Below, piece by piece: positions 47,830-60,849 of a DNA stretch of 64,000 bases; the stretch's first letter is position 1; every line of letters starts with the position of its first letter. The notes below the pieces were generated by a model, which saw only the letters and a list, made by a program, of their open reading frames with translations, made no database searches and had not been told where the DNA came from. The stretch comes from Topomyia yanbarensis (taxonomy: Eukaryota > Arthropoda > Insecta > Diptera > Culicidae), in the NCBI RefSeq assembly GCF_030247195.1, contig NC_080671.1, forward strand, positions 184,615,725-184,679,724, in the 5' to 3' direction. The position numbers and the translations under genes are program-made.

Positions 47830-49380
47830 TATGATTGAATAATCTACAACAACGAATTTCCGAAACCACCCCCCTCCCCCAAAAGATTTGTTGGGTTGAA
47901 AAAAGATTAAATTATCTCAACAAGCTATCGCCGCTGAGATGCTATAAAAATGGTGACAGCACACCCCCTTGAGGGCAGACATTTATTAATCGATGACGTT
48001 GTGTAATAAACATTGGCAGAAGGCCAAGTTAATTCTTCGAATGTACTGGTCAATTAAGCGTTCACAAGAATCAGAACTACCTGAAAAGAACTCAAAGAGT
48101 AGTCGGCGATGGCTCCGTACAGCCTAGAAAGTGCGTTAAAAGACAGTTGAAAACTACATATTCGACATGTGAATATGCACCATTAGCAGTTCTAATTTAG
48201 CTGATATGGAATTCAACGAAAGTATCTTATTTATTCAACTAACCTCATTGTAACTTGAGACGCTCGTGCAAAGACTCTTCTAACTCCTTCGCAAAAAGGA
48301 TCGAAGAGCATTTAAGTTGTAAGCTTTGCGAGCCGATTCAAATTCATCTAACCTGTATCTGCGTTTCCAAACTCCTCTACATATCTTTTTGAGTCTAGCA
48401 AATTCGGCATCCCATCAAACGGTTTCTCTAGGAGCAAATATAACTCGAAGCGGACAAACCCCGTAATATGCTGCTACTATGAGTTCGTTTCATACGCGAC
48501 CTTATCCAAGTCACCTGCAAATTCAGTCGATGTATCGATGTATCGATGTATCGATGTATGACACTTTAAATGATTAAAGATTATGTATGTAGTGTTCTCC
48601 ACGAGATAATTGAGAACTCATGCATAATACTGTTAGAGCAGAGACACATCTAACACATCCTGCCTGCCAGATCAGGCAAATAGCGATTACCTTGTTTGAG
48701 TGTATTCGTATCCCATCAACTAAACTGCCTATGATCGCAAATAAGTCCCATAGAGATAGGAAATCCCATAGAAAATTTGACAAATATTCGATCATGGGCA
48801 GCAAACGTCTCCTAAATTAATATCTGAGTACCCCAAAAAGACAAATTTTGTATTTTGTTTTGTCCGACACTATACTAGGTAACTAAACTATCCACACAAT
48901 TTTCTCAGCCTTGTTGCGAGAACCTATAACAAATTTTCATTGGTCGTCTGCAAATATTTTCGCATGTGTTGTTGATAATGATGCAAGTCCCATTTGATAA
49001 AAATAATATTTAAAATGTTTTTTCTCGGTTAAGAAGAGGGATTTCCCGAAAATTTTATGTTCACTCAAGTCAAGTTAACCGCCCTTCAATTCTCTAACTT
49101 TTCAGTTTTTCTGTTCACTAAAGCAGTGTTCAATTACAATTACAATATCTGCCCTGATTTGGAGGCTAGAAAGTAATCACGACCTCGATTATTAGTTAGC
49201 GTGCAATCAAAACGCGTTGAAAAACCAGCCCTTTTTAGCTGTCTGCAAATACGTCCACTGCTCCTTAATCCCCTCGACATAGTTGGCAATCAAGATGCTC
49301 CAGCTAGCGTGTGCTGACCACGTGCTACAATTTTGCGAAGCCACGCGAGCGTAAACATTTCATGCTTAGAATGGTAGAAA
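47830..49380. other. no gene recognised; 8-bp microsatellite
   Basis: AT-rich. Holds the TCGATGTA microsatellite at 48527-48558 and otherwise no supported feature. Confidence 0.4.
48527..48558. repeat. microsatellite (TCGATGTA)4
   Basis: Four exact tandem copies of TCGATGTA. Confidence 0.95.
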
Positions 49381-49384
49381 ATTT

Positions 49385-51160
49385 ATGGACCCTCCTGAAA
49401 AGAAGTGCGAAACCATCCCAACTGTAACCGAATCCACGGGTCTAAACAAGGGGCTCTCTTCTGTTACCAAACCAACTGAAAGCACCAAACCAAGTGAGAA
49501 AATGCTCTATCTCTACTGGAAGTACCTAATTCCCTGTCTGACCTTAGCCGCAAAACATTGGACAGCAACTAGTTCACCACGCTTACTTAATTCGAGCTCA
49601 CGGCAACGGCGGTGGCACCAACCAGCAATCTAAAGAACAGCTATAGAATCAGCAATTAAAATAGCAAAACGCCATTCCGCATTCCGCCATACCACCTCCC
49701 AGAGGGGAAACCGCAAAATGCCATTGGATTCGGAACTAGCAACCGCTGTATGTAGGTACTGTGTGCGATCTGCTGCGGTTTGTGTTTCGATATGGTCGAA
49801 AACTGTGACGATTTCCATTCACTCGACTGCTTTCAAAGCCAGTCTTTCGTTGCTCTTTCCACAAGGCGGGCTACTAGTTGGTGTTGTAGTAGTTGCAAAT
49901 ACCGGTGCTGTTCTCTCAGGGCAGAATCACAAACTGGAACACTGGAACCTTGAACTGATGGTACAATGAGTGCGACAAGATCGTGTTTCGCTGCGTCGTT
50001 TTCGCACGGCCCCAATACATCACCAGATGAACTTATCGTCGATATCTTTCTATATTTTCCTTCGCAGTAAGAAAGCACGAAAATTGAACGATAAGGATCA
50101 TCACCGATTCTTAGCGGGTTGCGTCATGATAATCACAAGTGACCCAGTTTTTGATATGTGTGCGTAAAGGAAACACCGCCCATCGTGACATGTAATTGGA
50201 AAATAAGAACCAATTAACGCTTTCATGTTGAAATAAGATAACCGGTTACTTAAAAGTCGAGAAGGGTACAGCCGAAATAGCCGCTGGTCTGCGATCATTA
50301 AGATCCTCGACAACATCGTTGACCGTGGACTGGTTACTACTCTAAAGTTGAACCAGAGTACACCTGAGGCTAAGCTTGTGACTGTACTGGGACACCTTAT
50401 TCGCCAATCAGCAGAACTGGTAGTCGCGCGGGTCGGTCAACCAAATTGCGAAACAATGACAGCCATTTCCAACCAATTGATCAGTGCTTCCCCCAATTTC
50501 CGTGCCACTCTCGCACTCACCGCCCGTCACTCGTAAGTCTCGTAGTCATGTGGCCTGGCCCCAACGTCAAAACACAAAAGCATTCTCGACATCGGCAACC
50601 ACCCTCGGATGGATATTGGTAGCTGCTTATGCTACCATTATCACATCATACACCGCCCGGTCTGGGGTAATACACGAGCCGAACAAAAAACCGGTTGCCG
50701 ACGAGCACGTGTTGCAACGTTGACATTGAGAGAGCGGCTCAACTGGCTGAGTGTTATTCTCTCGCTCTTTTCGACGTTTCTATTCAACGTTGTCGGTGTG
50801 GTGCAGTACAATTGTAGTAGGTAGTACAGTGTAATACGAACAACGTTTAACTGCCCTGGCTAGCCTTGTATGCATACGCTACTAAGCCAGACGTACTGCT
50901 ATTGCAATGTCAGTGAGTGAAACAGTTTTTTGGAGTACTATTCAAGAGGAATGGGTGACTTTAGGCGGCAGCATACAAACGCCGACTTTCGTCATTAATT
51001 TGGGCCGATTTTTTTTCGACACAGAGATCTTGCCCGAGGGTAACACATTCGTTGTGAGGCTAAAGCGTTGGGAAAGGGTTTTCGTAAAAAATGGAGTGGA
51101 CCATCTACTGTGGTTGGGTTTGTGGCCACTACTGAATATGGCGAGGTTCGCTGCTTGAAA
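49385..51160 (+). other. coding-like segments, unassigned
   Basis: GC-moderate sequence with several plus frames of 60-85 codons: 49385-49633 (MDPPEKKCETIPTVTESTGL...), 49718-49969, 50348-50536 (NQSTPEAKLVTVLGHLIRQS...) and 50907-51158. Composition is more protein-like than in neighbouring AT-rich DNA, and the order of open blocks suggests an old retroelement polyprotein or host gene broken by indels. I recognise no motif, so this may simply be chance. Confidence 0.2.
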
Positions 51161-51736
51161 CAGGTAGCTTTGATGTAGTAGAATATTTTTAATGCATGTT
51201 CAAAACGATGGGTTTACGTGTTGAAATTAAATCTTTTTACTGTCGCAAATGTGTTCATATTAAATTTGAAATCTTTAGCCCCACGTGATTAATTGTATGT
51301 AATTACAATTATACAAAATTGTCGTGAAAGCATTTTCAGTGATTTTACACTATTAATTTACGCATTAAATACTTACTTTGTATACGGATGTTCCACCATC
51401 ATTTGAGCGACAAAATGTAAGTAACAGGAATAGAACTTGCTTCGCAACACCCGCATTAAATGTATTTGAATGTGAAAATCGAATATAAACTACAAGGGTA
51501 AGAAGAGCTCCAATCCAATGTTTACGCTGGAAGCTTATATCCGATATACACATTCCAATATATTTGAAACGGGCTTCACCAAGTAGTCGGAAGTAATATC
51601 CCCAATGTGCACGTTGCGAGAGTTCTAAACTTTGAAATGCCAATAACGGCGCCGGTCGCGTCCCTACAGTCATCGGGGAAGGATAGGAATGTTAGTGTAA
51701 CAAACGATGTTTCGGAGACCGTGTATACCTGTGCAT
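51161..51736. other. no gene recognised
   Basis: AT-rich; nothing supported. Confidence 0.4.
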
Positions 51737-52459
51737 TAGGGCATTGCAAAAAAAAAATTTTTTTTAATTCTCAAAGGCCCCCCCTCTCATGTTGTGACAA
51801 ATGTCAAAGTAAGCTCAGATGCCAAATTTCACATAATTTGGACAATTTTAGACCCCCGCCCACTTCGCTTGAATTTTTTTGAAATTGGTTGTATGGGAAA
51901 ATATGGAGGAAAAATACAATAAATGCTATAACTTTTGAAGTAGCAATCAGAAAATTACAATTAATACCTCTTTTGAAAGGAAATAATCTTAGTATTTGAA
52001 TGAAGATATTTTTGTTTCTAGAAAAATACGGGAAGTAGGGTACTGGGTCATTTTGGCCCCAAAATCCCATATCTTTGATGATTTTTCTGCTCCGTGATGC
52101 AAATCATACATATTTTATAGTTTTTTCTAATGTGAAAAAATCTCAAAAATCGATCGGAACCATTTTGACTTTTGTCCAAATACGAGAAGTTGGGGTTAAA
52201 TGGCCTTTTGTCATTCATATTAAACTTCATCATTTTCTCGTGCATATATCTCTATTATTCTTCACTCAATTTTCATAAACTATACCTTGTTGAACGTGGA
52301 AAATCCTTAGGATTATACCAAAAATAGATTCGTTACCCGTAAAATTTAGGAACATCAAATTATCTGAAATATAGTGTCGATTTCACATTTTTATCATAAA
52401 ATCGCGTATATTAACTCCATTTAACAACAAAATTCTTATTTGATTTACTACTTTTAGTT

Positions 52460-55400
52460 TAAAATATTAGAGGTGTGCGCCGATGCATTTTTAATCGGCG
52501 GCGGCGTAAGCGACATTTTTGGCCGGCGGCGGCGGCGTTGGCGGCGTCACGCCGTTGGACCCCATCGGCGGCGGCGCGCCGGCGTGTGTCGGCGTGACGA
52601 ATATTAACGCCTAGGTAACTAAAAAAAATCTTGACAGTACAGTTCCTTTCCCAAATTTTCGGTTTCTATTGACAGACATTTCAGACAGATTTCTATTAAC
52701 AGACTTCACAGCACATACAAACAAACGTTACAGCTTAAAAAAATCTAAAAAATCATCTCCCACGATGTACTAGCGACATCTGTTGAACACATTGCACAAA
52801 ATGTAATTTTCGCAACCATATCAAACTTTTTTTTCAACTAAAGCTCCAATAGTCCCCACCCTGCTTGTAAAATTTGAAGAACGAAATAGAAAAATTGTCG
52901 ATGTCGCATACTACGACTTCGCATGCAATAATGATTGCAATGGACAAATTTGAAGAATGCAGAGTAACGACTGTATTTCAATGACCCATAATAATTATTT
53001 ATTGTTCTATATTTGGGAAATTAAGCAACGGTAAAAGAGTTTTTGTTTTGTTTGAGGAAATTAATTGTTGTTGTCTTTTCATTGTTTTTTGTTTCTATTT
53101 AGTCATCCTTACCGTAAGCCCGGGGACAATTGACAGCTCTTATATATTGAATTCATAAGCAAATTTTGGGGTGATTTGGTGATGCCATGGCGGCTCGAAT
53201 GGAGCAAAATTTGAAAAAGGCGCATCCCATTTTTTATTTTCCATATCTGTGGAAAATAATCAATTTAAGCATTTCTACCATTTCTACAATTTCTTTTTGC
53301 TGCTAGAATTCTGATAAAAAACACAAATTCTATTCAAAACGAATTGTTAAGCTTGGTGGTGATGTACTTTCATTGGCCAAATGTTTTTCATTTACATTTC
53401 TCGAGATAAAAAGCACCAATGATTTAACGATTTCAAACTTCACACAACAAGAAAACCAAAACATGTTTAGGGAGGAAGAGAGCCGGTTGTTAAAAACAAC
53501 GACTTCCAGCTAAATATATAATAATATTTATGTAACTTTGCTCGCGTAACGAAACACGCTTTTCTCTTGAAACTTTTTTGTTTCGTTGTTCGTGTACTCA
53601 TACAGAGAAGGCATACTAGCGCCACCATCAAATCGGTGGTGCATATATGAAACAAGCAGTATCTGTCAAGTTGTCCCTGGATTGTTTACTGTCGCTCTTT
53701 TAGAATCCCACAGATATCAGGAACCCTTACTGCGCAGAAATGTCACTTTTAATGATCGTGTAAGGACACCTTTCAAGGTAGACACATTACTTCATTTTTC
53801 AGGCTGGTGTTTACTTTTACTTCTTGTAAGTACAACATCGCCACGATGATAAGGAATACGATTCCCTGGCACTACATTTTCTTACAACGTACGGTCTGCT
53901 TCTATCTTGAGTGCAAAGTGTGCTCGATGTGCTGGAATCATACAGATCTACACCCTGACGAAACCTAAATATACAGTTACTATCAATCATAATCATTCCA
54001 CGACTTGACGTGTTAGCTCCTGTTAGGTTTAAACTGATCACTAAACAAGTCGGATTGAAAATGGTCTGAGTGTATCTCTACTTTTCGTAGCACCGGCACC
54101 CCGCCCTCCAGCAGTTCTCCAGCAGTTCCGGGGACCAACAAATTCTAATCCATTGCATACATTCGATACACCGAATCAATTAAATTACTAACATCCTGTT
54201 ATGTGCTTACTCACCGATCGGCATCGTGTTGTAACTTAAGAAATGGTTGTGAACAACTCCCACCTTGGGCACTTCGACAAGAATGAATTTAACATTTCCG
54301 GCCCATATTGTTTGTTTTGCTTTGCATGAGATTAAAAAGACCGTAACGTTTTCGGGTGAGTGCGGAAACTAAGTAACGCATTTAGTTCTGTGTCAAAATC
54401 TCTTCACTAACGCCACCGATTTGTAATTAAAATCGACCGTTTTTTTACTACGAGTGATGAAAATTCATCTCGTGTTACGTCTTATTTGTCTGTGATACCA
54501 GGCTGGTGCAACTGACACTGAAAATATTTCTTGAGTGGGGCTAGATCACACGATGAATAATTTATGAGACTAGAAATCTTACCCTCTCAGGTCACGATTC
54601 AATCAATTATAAATAAACCTCGTATTGAAAATAATTTTTGTGTTTTCACAAAACTAGTTCACGCAAAAAAGATGACATTATACTCAAATGGTTAGTAGGT
54701 GGTTGTGTCTGAATATGTTTAATATTTTTATGATTCTAATTCATAACTCGATGAAACATTGATTTGTATTAACTTTATTGACTAAAACAGTCAAGAATTG
54801 AACGACGTGCAACGATTTTCGTAAATTCTCGTCGTGTTATCGTGATATTTTAGTCTTGAGCTTACCGTTGGATTTTTTGCACAGAGTCACGTGTCTTATA
54901 GTTTTCTAAATTATTTCACGGACATGAATTGTGGCTAGGTAATGTATTTTGCTCAGCGCAGTTTCATTTAATTCCGAACATTTCTCTGAATTTTAACAAA
55001 GGAATAACAGGGTTACAGGTCCTAGTAATGTCTTTGTATCTAATGCTCGTGCCTATGAGACTGGTTGCTAGCACAATAGCTCACATAGAAATTTCAAAAC
55101 CAAAAAGCAGAGCGAATAATTCATGAATAATAGTCTAAGTTCCTTGTAATTGTTTACGTAAGTATAATAAGATTATGTGGAAAATTAATTACTTCATGAA
55201 TTACATCATGAACAGTTTCACGAACTCGACTGGTGAATCGTGTGTAGCATGTTAGGAATTAAGAATCGGTTAAAAAATCAATGAATAATACACTGCGTTC
55301 CAGTGAAATTGATTACGTGCAAAGATTAGGATCAGGCACATAATCGTAAATTTCACGCACATATATCTTGAAAGTGGAAGTGTTTTTTTTTTAATTTGTG

Positions 55401-55807
55401 GACCATTTCACGCACACGAATGGTGAATTGAAACTTATATGCTCACAATCATAATCAGTTGACGAAGCAAGAATGGATCTTTGAATTATATAACGAGTGC
55501 CGTGTAATGGTTTTCGAGAAAATATCAAGATTATTTTAATTTTGTAATCCAATTGACGACCACTAATACCAAGGAATGATCTAGATGTGATAAATCATCA
55601 ATCAGTTAACGTCGTATATTCGGTCCATAGACAATGTTCCTAGATTTGTGGATAAAATTATGAGTCAACAATTTTAGAGTTCGCGAATTGTCGGCGCGGG
55701 AAAAATGCATCGGCGGCGCGCCGCCGATCTACCGTTCGGCGTCGGCGTACGTTAAAAATTACCGGCGGCGGCGGCGTGGCGCGGCGGCGCACAGGTCTAT
55801 AAAATAT
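52460..55807. mobile_element. non-autonomous hAT-type element, 3.3 kb, CG-rich ends
   Basis: Element 52468-55799 (3332 bp) flanked by TAAAATAT at 52460-52467 and 55800-55807, a perfect 8-bp duplication. Ends TAGAGGTGTGCGCCG and (complement) TAGACCTGTGCGCCG. About 140 bp at the left (CGGCGGCGGCG, GGCGTCACGCC, GGCGGCGGCGCGCC) and about 110 bp at the right are CpG-dense, while the 3-kb interior is AT-rich. No frame of transposase length: the longest is 87 codons at 53586-53849, without hAT motifs. The right half (54900-55700) carries degenerate tandem repeats around TTTCACG..CACGAATGGTG. It would need a transposase supplied in trans. Confidence 0.92.
54914..55690. repeat. degenerate tandem repeats inside the hAT element
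   Basis: The motif TTTCACG(N)ACACGAATGGTG recurs loosely at 54914, 55217 and 55406 with AATCA(T)GAATCAGTT-like and GTTCCTAGAT-like words between. The block around 55590-55680 aligns with 62460-62550. Confidence 0.6.
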
Positions 55808-56537
55808 GCTTAGGGATCACATGAGAAAAGTTTCATTCCTGGAAAAATATGGGAAGTTGAGGTATTAGGACAAATAATGAAAAAAATGAGATTTGTAGAG
55901 TAAATATCCAAAAGTTTGATGTTTCTGAATTTTAACTCTAACGTTTTTATTTTTGTTTTATTCCTCAGAATTTTACACGTTCAACAAGTTACATTTTATG
56001 AAAATAGATTGAAGAATAATAGAGATATATGTATGAGAAAATGATAAAATTTAATATGAATGACAAAAAGCCCTATAACCCCAACTTCTCGTATTCGGAC
56101 TAAGGTCAAAAGGGTTTCGTTCGATTTCTGAGATTTTTTCACATTAGAAAAACTACAAAATATGCATAATTTGCGTCACGGAGCAGAAAAATCTTGAAAC
56201 ATATGGGATTTTGGGGCCAAAATGACCCAGTACCCCACTTTCCCATATTTTCCTAGAAACAAAAATATCTCCATTCAAATACTAAGATTACTTCCTTTCA
56301 AAAGAGGTATAAATTGTAATTTTTTGATTGCTACTTCAAAAGTTATAGCATTTATTGTATTTTTCCTCCATATTTTCCCATACTACCAATTTCAAAAAAT
56401 TTCAATCGAAGTGGGCGGGGGTCTAAAATTGTCCAAATGATGTGTAATTTGGCATCTGAGCTTACTTTGACATTTGTCACAATATGAGAGGGGGGGCCTT
56501 TGAGAATTCAAAAAAAAAATTTTTTTGCAATGCCCTA

Positions 56538-57147
56538 CTGTGCATCTCCACGTTTGCCACGGCAAAGAGTTTTTGTTAATAGGACGGGGTAAAGAGTTAC
56601 ACAAATCTGGATTCACCTTGATGAGTGATATGATCTATGCAGCTCTCAGTAGTGTTTATTGCTCTGGGCAACCGACTGCCGAGAATTTATGATAGATTTT
56701 TCGTTTATTGGATTAATTTTGAAATGTTGGGCTTGAAAAAAAAATCAACTTCAGCTCCAGACAGCCAACAGTCGGTAGTGTTTCTTATGTTTAATTGAAT
56801 CAAACGGCAGGTGAAGGATTTTATTATCTCTTGCTCCTTCATTTCAGCGAAACACGGTATTCCAAAAACAATACAATATAATGATAAGCGATTACTTTTA
56901 ACAACTCGATATATTTGTCTATGTATTGATTTTCGTTTCTTAATACAGGCATTATTTATCGTGTATGATGTACTGGCTTCTTTATCCGTGGACGATTGGT
57001 TCTTATGTTAAAATTATTCGCGCGCGTTGTTATGTTGTCTAAGGCGCATTTTAAACGATATAAAATAAGCTGTACCGAAACACCAGAAACGACTCACGAT
57101 GTCGGTTATACAATCGATGACATGAGCGCGATTTTTTTGCACTTATT
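56538..57147. other. no gene recognised
   Basis: AT-rich; one 66-codon plus frame (56811-57011) without motif. Confidence 0.4.
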
Positions 57148-57308
57148 CCCGATCAGAAACACATAACAGAAACATTTCAAAACTATATCTCTCACTGTCA
57201 CTTGTTATAATTTTCTGTTATTTTAACTACTAACGAGACCAGATTTATAGCACAGCTTACTACGAAAATTGCATTCTGTTATAATCTTGCTATTTCATTC
57301 TGAACGGG
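57148..57308. mobile_element. short MITE with CCCGATCAGAA ends, copy 2
   Basis: 161 bp, same family as 13967-14118: starts CCCGATCAGAAACACATAAC and ends TTCATTCTGAACGGG. A small internal insertion (GAGACCA area) distinguishes it. Confidence 0.75.
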
Positions 57309-57494
57309 TTAATAGAACAAGACTAAATACAATAAGAACGAAAAGAAACTTTTTGCGTTAATAATCAAGCTACAATATTTTTATACTTATGACGAAATAT
57401 GGTAAACGTGACAGTAATACAGTGCATGTACTACTCCAAATCCAGTTAATATCCTTCATATAATGATAGAAAACTTTCAAATACACAGAAAAAA

Positions 57495-58600
57495 CCTGTT
57501 TTAATCCACCTAGCGGTGCAATTGTGCCTTTCTCATTTCTCTAAACTATGGCACGGAGGCTTTTTATGTTCAACATAATCGTGGAAATGTCCATTACATT
57601 CTTAGTACACTTTGCACTTATACACAATGGCATGCCAGCCACGAACTTGATGAGCTACGTGTCGACGGTGAAACACTTGAAACAAAAAAAATATCATACT
57701 CCATTAGCCTAATCAGCATTAGATCAATGTTATCTGCTTGCTAACTCATTTTGTCATGCGGGGATGGGTATGTGAGGAGGGCGAAAGTCCCATGAATGAA
57801 CGACTCCCCAGCTTAAATTGGTATGCTTTGTAATATAGTGGTGGTTTAAAGATGATGGGGTTGAAAGGGAGGGGTATGAGGTGGTGGTCTGAGCGGTGAT
57901 TTAAGGAGATTTTTAAAGGAGGGGAGTGAACAGTAGAGGGGGGGGGGGGTGTAACCCCTCTCCGTAAACCATCAACTACGCCCCTGTTAAAATCCAGAAA
58001 CCTTAAGCGAGTCGAAAAAAAATTAGCTAGGCCGGGATTAGGTTGACGTTTTTCAGAGTGATTGCATAACCTTTCTATATGAGAAAGGCAAAAATGTGCA
58101 AAATCCAAAAACGTGAATCTTCGTCAAATTTTTCTCGTGTTTGCATCAAATCTCGACGTTTTATGCACCTTGAATACATTTAGCATCAAAAATAAAAATT
58201 CTATTTTTAATTTTTCCTATAGTTTTTATGCGAAATTTCTGTGTGGCCGCACTCTGAAACCCGTAATTCCGGAACCAGAATTCCGATTGATCCAAAATTC
58301 AATAGCAGCCGATGGGAAGGTTGCACCTTTCATTTGAGACTAAGTTTGGGCAAATCGGTCCAGCCATCTCTGAGAAAAATGAGTGACATTATTTGACACA
58401 TACGCACATACATACACACACATACACACACACACATACACACACACATACATACACACATACACACACATACAGACTTTTTCCGATCTCGACGAACTGA
58501 GTCGAATGGGATATGACACTCGGCCCTCCGAGCCGGGATTAGGTTGACGTTTTTCAGAGTGATTGCATAACCTTTCTATATGAGAAAGGCAAAAATTTAT
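57495..58600. repeat. mosquito repeat with 65-bp direct copies and CACATA microsatellite
   Basis: Begins with CACCTAGCGGTGCAATTGTG, a word I associate with common culicine repeats. A 65-bp segment starting GCCGGGATTAGGTTGACGTT is exactly repeated at 58031-58095 and 58532-58596. Between them lie a stretch with AATCGGTCCAGCCATCTCTG and the microsatellite, also typical of mosquito repeats. Contains a G-run near 57939-57950. Element limits and class (LINE 3' end or SINE-like) are not resolved. Confidence 0.65.
58399..58475. repeat. CACATA/CA microsatellite
   Basis: Imperfect array of CACATA, CATA and CA units over about 77 bp. Confidence 0.95.
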
Positions 58601-59150
58601 GAAATTTTCAATTTATTTTCATGCACATATTCGGAGCATGAATATAAATATAAAATTAAGTTACACCACAAATACACACAACTTATCGTGCTTTCTTCAA
58701 GGAATTTTATTATAATTTTACACGTTGATTGAAATTTACATAATATATACGCGAACGGAGGTCATAGACTGATACAAACACTGAAGAAGATTACAAGTAG
58801 TAATCGAAATATCGGTATCTGTTAAATCAATATTAATTCGTCAAAAGGGCGAAACTGTTTTTTGTAAACAAACTTGTTTCGTTCGTTAGTCTGCTGTAGA
58901 ATGGAATTTCATGAAAAATATGGTTTAATGTAAATCTTTACCCTTCGTAGAAGTAATTTCAATTGTTTTCTGCATTGAAATTATAGTAAATTAAGAGAAA
59001 CCATCAAAATAAAAGTTTGTTTACAAATCTTATTCGCCCTTTTGCAAATTTAATATGGAAATAGTGAAGTGCAAGTGCATCTAACTATAAAAACATAGTG
59101 GAATTAAATGGAAGAAAATCTTTGAAACATTATTGAAATTTACAGTTTCA
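58601..59150. other. no gene recognised
   Basis: AT-rich; nothing supported. Confidence 0.4.
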
Positions 59151-59256
59151 TTAACCTTCCACCAGTCGCGCTAGTGCACGATACTCTGAAAATCTAGCGA
59201 AATCGTCTAGCGGCTGCTCGTTCAGTGGGCCATAAGAGCGACTTCCGGAGGGTTAA
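59151..59256. mobile_element. 98-bp TTAA-flanked MITE
   Basis: Element 59155-59252 with TTAA at 59151-59154 and 59253-59256. Ends CCTTCCACCAGTCGC and (complement) CCCTCCGGAAGTCGC. Confidence 0.75.
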
Positions 59257-60849
59257 ACGGGATACCAATGCACTTTAATGTATTTTTAATCCAATATTGC
59301 TGTAAAATAAATGACGTGTAATACTACACGAACGAAAGTTTAAAATCATATGCTTTTAGATGCTCCCATTGAATGCATCGAATTCAACTTAATTTTCAAT
59401 CAAATTTTTGATTCAAGCTTTGTATGTTTACATTCGTATCGATTCACATGTCGTTCAAATTTCATTACTTTTGGTGTGTAGTCTTGTTTTGAAATCATCC
59501 AGCATCATGGTTGTGATTAAAAAATTAGATTATCGCCTGCGAAGGAAAATTTCTTACCAGGTCATGAGTTGCGTGCAAATTTACTGCGGAAACTCAACTT
59601 CGATTTGTCATTTAGAAACTCTCTGAGCAGTAGCCATAAGAAAAACCTGTACACAAGTAGTCCGAAGCTGGTATTTTGGTTACAACACTCAAAACCAATT
59701 TGGTAATATTTGTTACATTAGTGCAATAATTTCTTGCTGAAATTGCGAGTATTCTAGAATGGTAGAAAATAAACATATGTTGGATAAAATAAAATATTGA
59801 ACGGGATGTCGGCCATAATGAAGAGTAACAGTTTTCTCTGTTCTAATTGATAATTTTAAAGAACATTTCGAACAATTCCGCGTTCGACGATTCTTTTATC
59901 TTCAAAATCGGCTGAAAGATTCAGGAGCTATGCAATTTTTATAACACAGAGGTTAATATTGTCCATTAGAGTGGACGGTTGCTTCCCGAGTTTGCGCATT
60001 GCGTTCAAAGCTTGTAGGGGGTTTTATATAGGGAAATCAATTATTGTGCATTTACGTTAATAAATATCGCTATTTCACTCAATATTTAAAACCAGCTTTA
60101 TAAAACTATAGTTCAAACCTTGATTAACAACTTTATCGAAGGCGGTAACCAGTTACGAATTAAAAAAAAAAATAGTTAAAACGATTTTAAAACTTATGGT
60201 TCAATCTAAATTATTTCTTCCAACACTGTCAGTACACCACCGACACCGATACTGTAAACTTAAATAAATGAGAATATAGGGTAAATTGTCTACTTTCACC
60301 ATACTAAGCAGGGTGCCTAACTAATTCATTAATTTCTTGGCCTACAATCAATAGAATGCGTAAAAATTGACATCATGCGCTGAAAACAGTAAAATTCTCG
60401 TGTTTGAGCGCAACGAAAACACGAATCGAGTGCCCCTATTCCTGCGCTACCATTTGACTCGATTCGTTGAACAAAGATGGGAGACACTGCTCTAACCAGC
60501 GGCTTCAAATGGGTAGGGCGATAATAGAAACATGGCGAAAATGGGCTCATCACCCTAGTCATCGCAGAGACTTGATACATTTGAATGAAATGTTCAGAAT
60601 GAATTGCTGAATAACATATTCATAGTTATAGTCAGAAAATGAAAAAAAGAGGGGGGGATTGTGTGCTCCCAAGTCCTTTTTGTAGATGGTTTAGTATAAC
60701 ATAAAGAGTTCATCTTCAACGCAGGTTTATACCGCCGAATTAAAAATTAATCTTACGTGTTTGAGTGCTACTATTTAAGGGCTTTGCTGTTATCTCATAT
60801 AAAGTGGTACAACGGTTTATAACTTGCACATATTTTAAAACCCTATTTC
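59257..60849. other. no gene recognised
   Basis: AT-rich. Open frames at 59408-59626 (plus) and 60329-60580 (minus) have no recognisable domain. Confidence 0.4.

Larger units (their letters stand above)
51737..56537. mobile_element. TA-flanked foldback element carrying a hAT insertion
   Basis: Ends GGGCATTGCAAAAAAA (from 51739) and its complement ending at 56535, with TA on both sides (51737-51738, 56536-56537). The arms pair over more than 500 bp: for example TATGGGAAAATATGGAGGAA at 51892 against its complement near 56370, and the CCCATATCTTTGATGATTTT patch near 52066 against 56190-56210. Without the inserted hAT (52468-55799) the element is about 1.46 kb. Open frames in the arms, on both strands, are repeats of the same arm sequence and not genes. 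Confidence 0.9.

Noticed and set aside
49385..51160. LTR retrotransposon
   Set aside because: Coding-like blocks suggested it, but no pair of long terminal repeats, primer-binding site or protease/RT motif could be found.
51804..52278. pairs of similar open frames here and at 56222-56616
   Set aside because: They are the same palindromic arm read twice; the similarity comes from the foldback, not from related genes.
53610..53650. CG-containing hairpin inside the hAT element as a terminator or RNA gene
   Set aside because: The stem is short (CGCCACC/GGTGGTG) and nothing around it supports an RNA gene.
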